DNA of 64,000 bases from Protonemura montana. Its lineage: Eukaryota > Arthropoda > Insecta > Plecoptera > Nemouridae. The position numbers were made by a program, and so were the translations under genes. The notes beneath the pieces were generated by a model that saw only the letters and a program-made list of their open reading frames with translations, had not been told where the DNA came from and did no database searches. How positions within the stretch are numbered: the first letter of the stretch is position 1; each line of letters starts with the position of its first letter. The DNA lies in NCBI GenBank assembly GCA_947568835.1, contig OX387602.1:24913021-24977020 (forward strand), written 5' to 3'. Positions 24,251-36,800 of this stretch are shown here, piece after piece.

Positions 24251-24710
24251 TATTGTTGGCCTGGCCCGGCACGGCCCGGACATCGGGGCACCCCGCGCCG
24301 ACCTAACAATTCCCGGGGCCCGAAATTGTTACCCGTAAGCCGGGTGGGAATCAGGAATGTGAAAATGATTGAACCGCGTACTCGATGAGGCGGTCCGCCG
24401 TCGCCGTCGCCGTCGCCGCCGTGCGCCGACGAATTAATGAAGGTGTAATAAACAAGACAATTTTTATGTAAATGTGTTAGTGTTAGTGTGGCGCATGATA
24501 TATGAAAGAGATGGTCGACAATGGCGCGATAGATCATCGCGCGGGCCGAGCATGGACGGTGACGTGGCCAGAATGTGTGGCACGCAGCGTACCCTCGATA
24601 ACTCGGATTTCGGAACGCGTGGGCCCCCGCCCGGGCCAGCCCTGCTCGACCAAGACGACGTCGTACCCGACCACCTCGGTTCGACCGCATGTTCGCGCTG
24701 GAACCACATA
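24251..24710. other. GC-rich island
   Basis: The sequence is strongly GC-rich with many CG dinucleotides and a (CCGTCG)n-like run at about 24393-24420. Long open frames on both strands are compositional. It could be a regulatory island; no core promoter motif pair is visible. Confidence 0.35.
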
Positions 24711-27700
24711 AAGTTGGATCAAAGTGATTGTAAGTGACTTTAATTGAGACATGTCGAACAGGTTTGACTAAGCATCATTCAAGCCATACGACAATATCCC
24801 AGAATTTATCAATGTCTGAATTGTAGAAACATGCTCGATATAAAGAACGCTCTGAAATGCACGCGACGCGATAAACAGAAAAGTAGCCGGTCGTTTGTTT
24901 CCATTGATGCACTTTGGTTGCGTGTTAATGCAGCTTATTCTCGCGGCTTGTTGCGATCGTGACGCCTGATTATTGCAGTTGACAATGTGCAGCGAGTTGC
25001 GACGACAAACAGGTATCCGAAGGTGCCCAAGACCGCTGCAAGAACAACGCTACAGCCAACGCCAGTCAGCGTGGATCTGGTTGTATTAGAGGTGAAAGGC
25101 TCTTAAAAATCAACCAAGATTTTTTTTCAAAAAGGCATTATTCTTCGTGATTAAGTCATTTTCTCATTAGACATATCAGGACACGGGTAATGAATCTTGT
25201 GTTTTATAAACGTTGTGTGGCATCACAACATGTAAATATGCGTGCTGTCTTCATAATGAATTACGTGCTATTAATGAATTAACTCTCTCACTATCGGCGC
25301 GGCGGCGATCGTTCGTTGCCGCCCCGACCGACACCGTGTTTCAGCTTGTTTTATGTGGGAAAACAAACAGGAATCGCCCGGTAATGCGGCGGTAAACGCT
25401 AGCCGAGATCCACCCAAAAGCATGTGGTGCTATCTGCTTTGAAATGTCGTCTCGCCGCCGTCGCCGCCGTCCACGGATTTCACTAGAGCTGTGCTCGGCT
25501 CTGCTCCTTTGGGAGTCTGGTGAATCGGCGAGCGCCAGCCCAAACCCTTCTCGAAAGTCGAAACCAATCTCCGGGTGCTGAGCTCGAATCCCCGACAAGA
25601 CTGCGAACCGTTGATAAGACTACACGAGCCGCGTGATGCTTGGGCTGGCCGCACAGTTATCGAGCAGATTTTCGTGACTAGCGATAAGACTGCGTGATCA
25701 TCTCGCCCGCTGATCGACCAATAAGAAACAAACACAGCCCAGCTGTGGGAATCATATCTGCGTCGAGGAAGCGGTCATTCCTTTGTGAATCGGACAAGTA
25801 CTTACAAAAAAACTCGAACAAAAGTCTCCGTTAACTGAAAATTGTCCTCCACAGCTCTGACCTCAAATCGAACTATTTTATGGCTCAGTAATATGCTGCG
25901 TGGAGTTGTCTTGAGACGGCTCTATCCTCCAGCCTCCGTCGTTCCGCTCACTGGTTTGCCCCTGGACCGGGAGACAGGTCGCCGTTCGCTGTTTGCCCCT
26001 GGCACTGGCTCGGCTCAGACAACATTGACTTACGATTCCGGCTCGTATTTGCCATAGGATGCTGCAGTGCGTGGGCGGGGAACTTCCGGTTTTTTACTTA
26101 CTAGTACACAAACTACGGTGCTCCCTGTTGAGAGGTCTGTCGGCATGATGGCTGATGTCGAGACGCGACGGTTGCGTTGAATTGTGGAAAGTATTAGAGA
26201 TGACAATCAATTGAGGCGTCGTTAAGATTCACGTGGCCTGAGCTTTTGATGGACGATACGGCGTCGGCATGAGAGGGGACGCCAAGCGCTGCGTCGTCCC
26301 CAACCTTATACGGTCGGGCGCGACGCGGAAAGAGAAAAGCCCGGAAGTATGTTTGTCAGACTTTTAGAGAGGCGGCGCGCAGGAAAAGCGGTAAAAAAGA
26401 AACATCACGTGCTGTAACTTCGTTGGCATTTTCAATGACACAAGAATAATGGTATTGCCAGGTACGCGCGAAATGTTACTCGTGTTGAAACTGATAGCGC
26501 AAGATTTGCATAAACAGACATTTTATTTCACCTAAAAAAAAAATAAAGTCCCATAAAATTCACGCTGTGGACTGTGAATACATCGGTTATTAATCATCCG
26601 GCTCCTACCGCAAGGCGCTTGGAAGACACTTTAACTCACTTTACTTCGCTGTCAAAAATACATGTTCGCAGATGTGTCACCTCTGAACCTGGGTAGTGGG
26701 TACAGATATAGTAATGTATTCATCTTGAACTCTGATATCCAACGCAATGCTACCATCGTCTGCGCGACCACATTCCATCTGATCTGCCGGAGTCCTCGAG
26801 TCCTGCACGGTCGCCGCCGACGAGTCCTTGCACCCTCGGCTCGCGATTTTCACAGAGCGTCTTCATTCGCAGCAAGCCTATCGAGCGTATAAATCAGGAC
26901 GATAAGACTTGGAAGCTGGAAGCTCGAAAGTGTAACTCATAGCGCACACAGTTTGTCTGCGAGGTTTGAAAGGCACCAAAAAAGGAATATAATCAGATTC
27001 CACGAAAAGACAACGCACAACAGACAAACACATTATGACCAGACAATGGGGAGATGATACTCGGGGATCCCCCACGTAGATTGCACTGTGAAAGTTTCTG
27101 ACCTCTGGCCCCCGACGGTCCGTAAACGGTGCGCAACGGAAGGGTTTAGAGGGAGGGGGGCGCTCGCACGACCAACTTCTCATAAATGATGTCTTTGACT
27201 TCGCGATACACCTCAAAACAAACTACCATGCTCCACCAACGCAATGCGGCAGATAAATCAAAACCCGACCGACGCGGGTTTCTCTTGGATTGCTCTCCGC
27301 TCGGATTTTTGCGTCGTGGAATGGGGTGGGACTCATTTAGAACAAATTTTCTAAACTATTGCATGATTCTTGTAACTTATACATCTTCATTGTAATAACT
27401 CATCGCTGTACTTCAATGTAAAGCAGCCGCTAGCAAAAGTGAACCCACACAGTTTACAAAACAAATTCTGATTGAATTGCAAAGCTGAGATCGGAGCGTG
27501 AAATTGGAGCGAAGCCGAGTTGGCTTGGCACCTCCACACACTCGAACGGCGTGCTTACCCATCGACTTGAACGCTTAGAATGCCCAAATTAGGAGCACAG
27601 TGCACATTTACTTTCAGAGATCTATCCTCGCATCATTAAAGTCGTCGTCATCGATGAAGATGTGCTCAAAGTCCTTACAGGGAACAACAAAATAGATGCA

Positions 27701-30700
27701 CATAGTAATGGGTACCTACGAGTCTGCCTAAGAGCCGCAAGTGCAAGCAAGCTGCTGGCAATAGGTTACAACATTGCTCCTATCGATGTTCGGCTGCTCC
27801 TATGAGCGATTGTGACGCTGGGCACGGGCAGACGCGTGTCGGGCCCGGGACTGATTCAGCACTAAACGCGCGAACAGGCGACGACGCGCCGGGGATTGCT
27901 GCCTTTACAGCCGCAGCCGCTGCGCAGACACAGCGTAGCACCAACAACAATAACTGCATGCCTACCGCCGCTAATGAAGTTACCAAGGATCATTTGTCTA
28001 GCAATGCTCAGGAGACTTAGCAATCTTTTATTGACGAATCGTCTCTCAGAGAGCTTGGGTATTGGGTATAGCTTCATCAGCGTAGTGTTACTCCGTGGTC
28101 GTAGCGTAACAGCTTGCGTGCGCCTTGGCCATGCACGGGTTAACACAAATAAGCTTGCAAAGCGGCACGGCAGACGAAGAAAGAAACGCTGCCATGTAAT
28201 GATTGGATCATCACATCGTTGAGAGGTGGTGTTTTGCTCCCATTCGCTCTGCTCTTCACTGCAAAGCACTGGAAAGAGTGGGGTCTGGCTAAGCGTGCGT
28301 GAATTAATTAAATTCAATTGTTACAATTATGCAGGTTCTAGAATAGTCGCGGGCCTGCCTAAGAAAGAAAGGAAATAATTGGAAACTGTTTACTATAGAA
28401 AGTACAAGATGATTAGAGTAAATGGTTTGCAGATTGCTTGGGTCCAAACAGGCTAGTTCTTTTGCCAGAAATGTGTTGCATCTTATTCGTTCAACTTAAA
28501 GCAAGCCAACGGGAAATTTTCACTCAAGTATTTTTCTCAATTACCAAATGACGTGTGCATACATGTAGACAACATATGTAAGCGATAGACCATATAAGGT
28601 GGTTGTAAACACTCTGTGCACGCAGTAATTGTCTGATTAGATCACTACAAGACTAATTGCAACGATTTACCTAGGCATATGACTTCACAGCTTGAGGAAT
28701 GTCTTGCGAACCACCGGCTAGATGGACATCCGTGCCTTTCAATTTAAAGATGCCAGCTTTCCATTCGGCGCCTCGTCGAGATTTATGCAGAGCCAATGCA
28801 TCTTCCTGCAGGTACCTCGACAAAGGAGAGAGTGGGCGTGCATATTATTCTATCAGAGTTTTCATCGAAAATGGACAGAGCTCAATTCCTCGTCTTATTT
28901 TCAAACTTACCGGTGTATTCATGGCCAGGTGGATTTCTTGATACACACCGCACAATTTGACATAACAAAATGTTTATTATTCGCCACGGTATTTGAGTCT
29001 GTTAATGGAGACAGTTTGGAAGAACAGAATTTACCTGTACATTTTTCCTGTTCTGAAATATTTAACAAGTAATTCGTATTGGAAGTGAGTAGCGACGCGC
29101 GCTGGGATGGCGTGCGCCTGCACTCACCTGCTTCCTCAGAGCACTCAGTACACACGGGCTGCCCGTATCAATTTAATGAAATGCCTCGACGGCGCTGCGA
29201 CCGTTTCGGCGGCCAGCCTGCCTGCCTGCGTATTGTGTCAAGTGGAACTCCGGTGCTAGAGTCTCAACGTATTCTTGGACCCGTATTAGACGAAGATGTT
29301 ACCATTAAGATAAGCCTGCCCGTTACAGATCTCTCGTGTCCGAGAGAACAGAAGGTGCTGGTATCTTATTATCGCGTTCTCTCTTCGAAGGCGCGACGAG
29401 AAGGAGCGAAAACGTGTGGCTTCACGAATCCGCTTGCAGTTTTAGTCAATAAACATTGATGAGCCGTGTTTTTGAGTACTTATCACTCCAAAAGTCGACC
29501 CTTAAAATCGAAGTGGCATTCCATGGCTATACGACTGCCACCAACAACCATTAAAGTCTACCTTAGCAAGTTGCCAATCACATAAAATACACGCGACCCA
29601 ACTTAGGGCAACACTTTTCTATCTTCAGCGACATTGGTATCTCCAAAAACTGTTACACATTTCGGTCCTGATAGTAAAACTCATTTAATAACGTGCCCGC
29701 CGCCGATTGCACGCCGATAAAAATCACCTAATTCCGTCTTGGAGCATTCGTAAGCCAATTTCCACAACAGGTTGGACCCGTGGGCAATGGGTCGAGAAGC
29801 CCTCCGCAGCGCGCCCGGCCCAGCACCTTCTGCTCCTGCAGGGTGGACGGACGCGGTGCTCACGGCCCATGTCGCATAGCTTATTCCTCGCCCCGAGACG
29901 CGTGCCTTCGCCATAAGCCAGTCTCATTATGCTCTGTGTTCTGCTCGGTTAATTACTGCAGGCAGTCGGGTGTCGCGCCGTGCCGCGCCCAGCTGCAGCT
30001 AATAGTAACAACACACATGTGCTACTCACTGCTCGGTGCTCGACAATGGGTAATTGTTTGACAGACTGGCTAGTTGGCATGGTGATACTGAGCCGTGGTC
30101 ACCGACCGTGGCAGGCAAACCGCGGACCTGCTGCAACTTCGGGTGCACCTTACGTCCCCGTGGACATGGGGTGCACATTGCGAGACACTTCCAGTTCAGT
30201 CACGGCTCCATCTGGTCAAAATAACTGACAGAGCCAGCTCATTGTCTCCTAGGGAATGAACAATAGGATCCATTCCCTGTGACTTGAGTGCCAATTTTTT
30301 AATTTGCAAACGACGCGAACTTTTGTTATTTTTTTTTTTATGTGGTCTTGGCCCGTGGGTGATTTGTAAATTGGAAATAAAATCCTGTCCAATGATAATG
30401 TAAAGCGCTTGGCTCGATTCGCCTCCATGGAAAGCAATTTCTGAAAAGGAAAGCCAGCCGAGAGTTGGTTGCAGCAGTCACTGTCAGTGGTTAGCGACAG
30501 GGCTGTCGCCGAGTGACAAATTGGAGAGGAAAGCTATTCGATGAAGCGCTGCCACGTGGGGCTCAGTGTTAAAGGTATACAAAGAATTGGGTAAACTGCA
30601 TTTTAAACTCTGTGAGGTTAAAAATGGTCTCGAGTTCGATCTTCCAATTAGATGTTGAGCATTCGATGGCGAATGGTTTGACTCGTGACATCGAGACAGC

Positions 30701-31290
30701 CATGAGCGGAGGGCATTGTTTCACGAGGCATCGTCTTCCTCATTGCGGTCCACACCGCAACAACAATAGCTAACAAGCATGCCGCACGCGGCGGCCCCGG
30801 CCAACTCGTAAACCTCGAAACGAATTCTTCCGATCGTGTCACTTAATGACATCGCCAGCGCGCAGGGCAGACAGGCACTCATTCCCGCCGCCCGCGCCTC
30901 TTTCTTTCCAATTCTTTCTTCGTAATCACGTGAAAAGTAAAACAGGAAACTGATTTTGGTAGGTCAAAGTCTGATAAGTCAAACGACTCTGCCCAAGGGA
31001 ACGCAAGCAATCTATTTCACACGCCATTCGCAGGAAAATGCGTACAGTTTCACTGAACACATTGACCTATAGCATCGCTGGAACGTCGGAGTGCTCCGTT
31101 GAAAGGATATAAAAAATTAGAAATTAAATCGACTCGTAAATATTTTGATTAATTACTTCGCGAGTCGTCGTCAAATTTCTTTTATGTTTGTCTCGTCTCG
31201 ACATTGTTATGGAAATGTTCGTGAAATTTTTAAGGTGTTGCCCGTGACACAAACGAATGACGGAAATTAATAAAGAAAACACGCTAATAC
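24711..31290. other. Intergenic DNA, no gene recognised
   Basis: None of the open frames (up to about 150 codons, for example 27862-28317) resembles a known family. E-boxes are few (one near 29125). A duplicated 18-mer lies at 29057-29074 (partner at 9271-9288). No RNA gene or transposon was seen. Confidence 0.5.
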
Positions 31291-31543
31291 CTCGGATTGC
31301 ATGCCATGGCCAATTAAGTGGCTGAGTTTGGACGCGACCATGTCTGCCCATGCCCGGTTAGGACACGACGATCGGAGGAAATCAAGGCACGAGATTTCCT
31401 CGATGCCGTTATCAGTGCGTGTCTCGATAAACAGCTTCACACGTTCCATTTCCTCTCTTTCCTTTTCGATGTCTGACTGGCGATTGCACAATTCAGCCGT
31501 TGACTCCTGACCACTGACATTGATTCTTGCCGACGCCAAGAAT
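31291..31543 (-). CDS. Candidate orphan internal exon, unassigned
   Basis: On the minus strand an acceptor (CACCTATTCAG, ending 31544) and a donor (GAG|GTATTAG at 31290) bracket 253 nt with one open frame of 84 codons. The frame starts with one leftover base and ends in phase 0. The peptide has protein-like composition: FLASARINVSGQEST, then a charged helical stretch with EKEREEMERVKLFIETRTD, then ISCLDFLRSSC and a hydrophobic/His-containing end. The middle is likely a short coiled coil or amphipathic helix. There is a vague resemblance to the FIE-K/R helix of MBIP-type proteins, too weak to assign. No partner exon was found within several kilobases, so it would belong to a gene with very long introns, or be a chance frame or a pseudogene fragment. 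Confidence 0.28.
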
Positions 31544-33251
31544 CTGAATAGGTGTGTACCGTGTAGACGCCAAACCAGACAATGTAATACAAAATCTGGT
31601 GCACGTTACTTTGGTTAATTTTAGGATTTAATACGTGTCATTTTCTAGTGCCTATTGTATGGCTCTTACATACCGTTTAGGACTGTAAACAAAAGTATAC
31701 CTTGGCGCTGCATTTTATTATGTTAGGAACAATTTCCTGTGATTATTAGTTCAATGTATATGCTCTACAAGTAATCAGTTGGTGGGCGTTTTCTTAAACA
31801 CAGTAATTCTACGACGACGGGTCACAGACGCAATTACCTCACTCAAGCAACACGCGTGCTCTGTACATATGTCTACACCAGTTCACAAAGTCCGTGCCGA
31901 AAATCTTTGCAGCTCTCCTCGCACGTCAAGGAAAGTAATGAATGCAGACGGGAGACTGATGAATGAACAGTTTCACACGGTCCTCTCTTCCAACGTTCCC
32001 GTGGGTGGGGTGTGTGTTTTACATCCACGTCCGACGCGCCCAGCGCTATGCATTGCAGCGAAATCATTCGCTGTCACTCACCAAAGATCATAGTACCTAC
32101 ATACCATAACGAGTTACGCAATCGACACGGCAAACAATACGCGGCGGCACCTGTTCCATCGACGCTTGCAGAGCCGGCGTCGGTGCCCGGTGGGGACCGG
32201 TGCTGGGACGCACACCTGCGTCGGGGGACAGCGACGTCCGCAAACCCTTCGTGACCATTTGGCGGCGGTCGCCACGTGGGTCAGGGGTCGTCCGCTCCGT
32301 CAGCTGTCTCAACAATCAACATCCGCAACTCACAACTCACAACGAATCCCATGACTACACTCGGCCGGTCAGCCGGTCGTGATCTGAGATGGATTTGTTG
32401 TAATCCTCAACTAGGTCGCTAACCCCGTCCGCTAGTCCGATTAGGTTGCAAGAGGCGATCTGAGTGATGGCCCATTGTAGCCCGCCGCCGCACCGTTTCA
32501 ATGGGCTATTAAAGAGAGATTATTTTGTTATGTGGGTGCGAATACTTCAAGTTCTGTCTCAATAATTAATCACCTTGCGTATAGGTGGTGTACAGCCAAG
32601 GTGCCCGGCTGCATTTCGGGTGACCGCTTGCTGCAAGATTGAGTTCCGTCGCGCCGCCTTGCTGGAGACCTGAACGCTGGGGTAGCACAGTACGCGTTGT
32701 CGTTGTCGTTGTCGAGGTTCTCTCGATCTCCTCTGCAAAAAGCCGCGTTCGCTAACTAAGGTTAAACACATGTCTTGTCACCTCTTCTAATAAGGTAATC
32801 GCTGCAAGGCCAGAGAGCCTTCATTCTCAATAAGCACACTTAATTGTGATTCTTATCGGCTGTGAATCAAGTGAATATAAGACAATTATTCTGTTTAGCT
32901 CGGGATAGCGAACATGCCGATCATATCAAAGAAAAAAATCTTCGGAGATATCGGCTAGATCTGAGCGCAATAAAATAGTACGCTAGCAATACGTACTACA
33001 ACAATAGCATGATTACTGATTGATACATAATTATGGGCAGTACACGTCGATACAGCAAACTCGCCGACTTATATGAGCGAATTAAATAAGGGGAAATCTT
33101 TCGAGAAAGTGACCGAGAATCAATTTGCTTGTAACGCTTCGAGTGGGCCCTGAAAGCGAGCTGAGAGCGGGGGTTGTAAAAAGTGTAACAAATCGATATC
33201 TAATTATGCACCTACTCGCGAGTCACACGATAACATTGCAGTCATGATGAG

Positions 33252-33272
33252 GCAGGTGTTTTGTTGTGGGAA
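33252..33272 (+). promoter_or_regulatory. Proneural-type E-box next to a Su(H)-like site
   Basis: GCAGGTGT (33252-33259) fits the class A proneural E-box consensus GCAGSTGK exactly. TGTGGGAA (33265-33272) fits the Su(H)/CSL consensus YGTGRGAA exactly, 5 nt further on. Such pairs act as Notch/proneural composite modules in insect neural enhancers (established knowledge). The CAGGTG core would also be a Snail-family site. Function is inferred from motif matches. Confidence 0.35.
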
Positions 33273-33850
33273 ACTGATCATTGATGACGTGTAGTTTGAT
33301 TGCAGTTCACCTTTAATGGCAGTTGGTTTTGTTTGTTACTTCGTTGTTCGTATCAGACCGGACGCGCACACACACACACCGCCGCATGGTAATTGCTGCA
33401 ATTACATTGGCTCGCTGGATCGATGGGTGCATGGACCGAACTGGTTTAGCGCGCCATTATCGATGAATTTTAATTCACGGGGGTGCAAGAATGTTGCGTT
33501 TCCTTTAGCCATACAAATCGGCGTTCATAAACAACACTTACCATCCACTTTACGAAAATCATTATTTATTTCATGCACTTTGATAATGTGGAACGGATAC
33601 ATATTATGCTAAATTGGATAATTACGGACATCAAAGATGTAAAAGGTATCGGTCGCAGTTAAATCAATTCTTAAGCATCAGTGTGTTTGATCGCTTCGTC
33701 ATCTATCACAGAGAAGAGATCTTTTCAGGACACGAGCTAAGAAATTCGAAGTCGGTGCACCATGGCTTTGAGATGCAAGGGCGTGTATGAGCTATCTGCC
33801 ATACACCTAGCATGTCGGATGGCAATACACTTCGCGGCATTGGTGAACTC

Positions 33851-33875
33851 ATGCCATGCCATGCCATGCCATGCC
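33851..33875. repeat. (ATGCC)5 pentanucleotide tandem
   Basis: Five exact copies of ATGCC occur in tandem. It is a short microsatellite with no coding context. Confidence 0.95.
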
Positions 33876-36800
33876 AGCCGTGGCCCTCTAGAGGTTGCGT
33901 GATGCTGCGATGCTCTTGATAAATAGACAACATCTCAAAAACAGAGATACACAAATTGCTCGCCGGTTGTTTACATCTTTAAGATTACAATTGTCATGGG
34001 GATGGTGCACGCAACGCTTAGTATAGTTACATCCTTCAGGTGTTGATGAGGTATAATGGGAGACCGACAAGTTCTTAACTCTTAAGTTCACATTCGTCGC
34101 TTGTTATTAGTGAGATAATTTCATTTGGACACTTCAAAATACATTTGCAATTATGATACTGCTTTGCTAACCGTCACTGCTGAGCTGAAATGGTTGTGGA
34201 AACTTTACTGGTCCTGCACCACCCCGCGCAACTCGGCGTTCATTAGCACCTTTCAATCTTGGTGTAACTTGGCTAGCTCGTTGCGGAGAGGATGAGAAGA
34301 TAAAGAAGCGAAGCACAGAGTTGGTTTATAGGCGTTCTCTCTAGCTCTCGGTACCAATGGATATTAGTGCGGGTACGGGCTCGCTCACGGTGAAGTAGAT
34401 TAACCTCACGACATAAGGCACGGACTTAACCCACTTGCTTCGAAATGAAATGCTATACCTACCTAGCATAGTATACACATTTAAGAAAAGGTAATTATGG
34501 TGATTTACTTACAATAAACAAATTTAGGTCAACACCTTCGAAACGCTTTGTTAAAAGGGCTTAATGTATTTTAAGCAGCCATGATTTCCCTTTCCACTGT
34601 CATCTAATAATGATAGTAATAATGTGTTAGGCACATACTATGTCATGTATATTAAAAGATGTATTATATTCATTTTTTACGACGCAAGACAAATAATTTA
34701 CTGCATCGCATTTATAAACTCTCGAAGAAAAGAGTGTGTTTTAAACGTTTGTAACTGCGTTATGACTTGACCTGGGCTTTTTGGGTTGACCTTTTTCTGT
34801 GGTTCATCAAAATGCATCTTTGGCTAGACACTGTAAGCAATAAAAACAACGCAGTTTGCGCCGAAAACGCATCCGCCATGTAATAACTCTGTGCACCCAA
34901 TTCTGCAGTGCACGGTCGTAAACCGAACTTCGCGGCGTACCGCATTACGTTTCAATTGACGCCAGCTCATATTTTTGCGAGGTCACCTGTCACTCGGGGC
35001 TCCGTTCTCACCCCTGTGGCCCAGTCAGATGGCGTTGCAACTATACTTTACTGACCAGGAAGTGCTGGCTCGCGCAAATCTATTTACCCAAAGTTATCAC
35101 CAAAAAATGTGGGACACTGACGCAAATTTCACAGAATTAAAAAATATAATTGATTGACCAAAATTTCAAGAAACCCTTTCATTTCTATTTGCGAACTCAT
35201 TTCACAGCATACGTGATATTTTTAATCAATCAATAGCTTACAACGTTATAACTAACCAAATAAATTGCCTATTTGAAGACATGCATTAACTTGCTATCGA
35301 ACAATCTCTGGCACATTGAGAAGCACAAAAAAGCACCTAATCGCACGGTTAATAAGGTATACTTAGTCTACGCTTCGCACCAAGCGGCGTTACCTTTTTG
35401 CGCCTTCTATATACACCTTTTGCCAGTTTCTGCACGCAGCACTTGCAGATGGTTATTACGCACTAGACCTTATGGAGGATTACCATCAACTTCGAGCTGC
35501 GAGAAAATCAGCGCTCCCAATACGTGTCCAAAGTTGTACGAGTTTCCAGTGAACTATGAGGAAGCAAGACGCCGATTAGGTATGTAGGTAACTACATCAC
35601 TGCCCAGTGAAAATTAGAAGTTAATTTCATTTTAGAAAATATCTTTCAAAGATAAATTTAAGTGCGCAATCTGACTTGGCCATCCGGTGAACTATCGATA
35701 GGCACATAGCGTCCGTGTTTATATCGGCTAAACTAATATATCTAAATGCTATTGTTTCCCTGTTGAACAGATACTTATTTCTCGGCTGCAGCCTCCAAGG
35801 CATTCGCAGATTCTAGCAGATTACCAGATAACAAAAAGCAATAGCTCATTGCTCAGACAATGTTCTCCTCCGCGTGCATTGACAGACGTACACTATTATA
35901 ACTTGTGCCTAGTTTATGCACGGGGCATGGCGAACCACTAGTTGCACCAGCAAACGTTGTCGTGGCCGTTGAAAATCTAATACAATGAGCTGCGCGGCTG
36001 CGCGCCTGCGTCCTCCGTAGCTAACTTATTACGCCTATCCGTGGCATGAGGCTGTGCTGCGCATGATATACAGTGTGATTTATGTGAGCTAATCACGGTT
36101 AAATGAGCACGTTTACTGTAGTAGCCCCGTGCAAATGTAGCAAGGTTAGGAATTATACAATCATTTTTGATTCTATATAGCGTTACGTGGCTTACGACAT
36201 TTTCAGAAGAAATTTACCCTTCTCTTGCCAAATTGCAATATATAGTGTGAGCAAGAAAAAAAATCACACCCTACAACATAGAATATGCAATGACACGATT
36301 GATAATGTATTATTGTATGGTACTTTTGTTCGACATGCAAGAAATGTGATTTCTTAAAAAAAAAAAACCTACTTACCATTGAGCGTTCATTGAAATAGTT
36401 TCGTACACTTTCAAGTCTGGAACGTTAGGACAAGATGTGCTGTGATTGCCCCGAAGAAACTCGTCTGTCCAGAGACCGGCACGATTAAGTTTTCTCACCT
36501 TTCTAAAGTGATCACAACGTATTGTTCACTTATAAGTGCGTAGGGGGACACAGATAAAAGATAAACACCTACCTGTCATAAACTGCAATAAAAAAACCGA
36601 GATCTGTGTGAGGTAGTATAAAGCATAGCCGTTCCAAGAGGTACCCGGGTTGAGCAATACCCACAAAGATTCCGGGCAAGCCGTAAAACTTAAAACCTAC
36701 AACTCGTGCCACGGGTGTTGTAGATATTTACACTAATTAGCAAGAAAGCTATTAAATTATACCTTCCAATTATTATGCCCGCCGACATGTGTGCTGTGCA

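Noticed and set aside
25560..25600. CTCGAATCCCC, resembling a tRNA B-box
   Set aside because: No A-box at the right spacing and no foldable acceptor stem.
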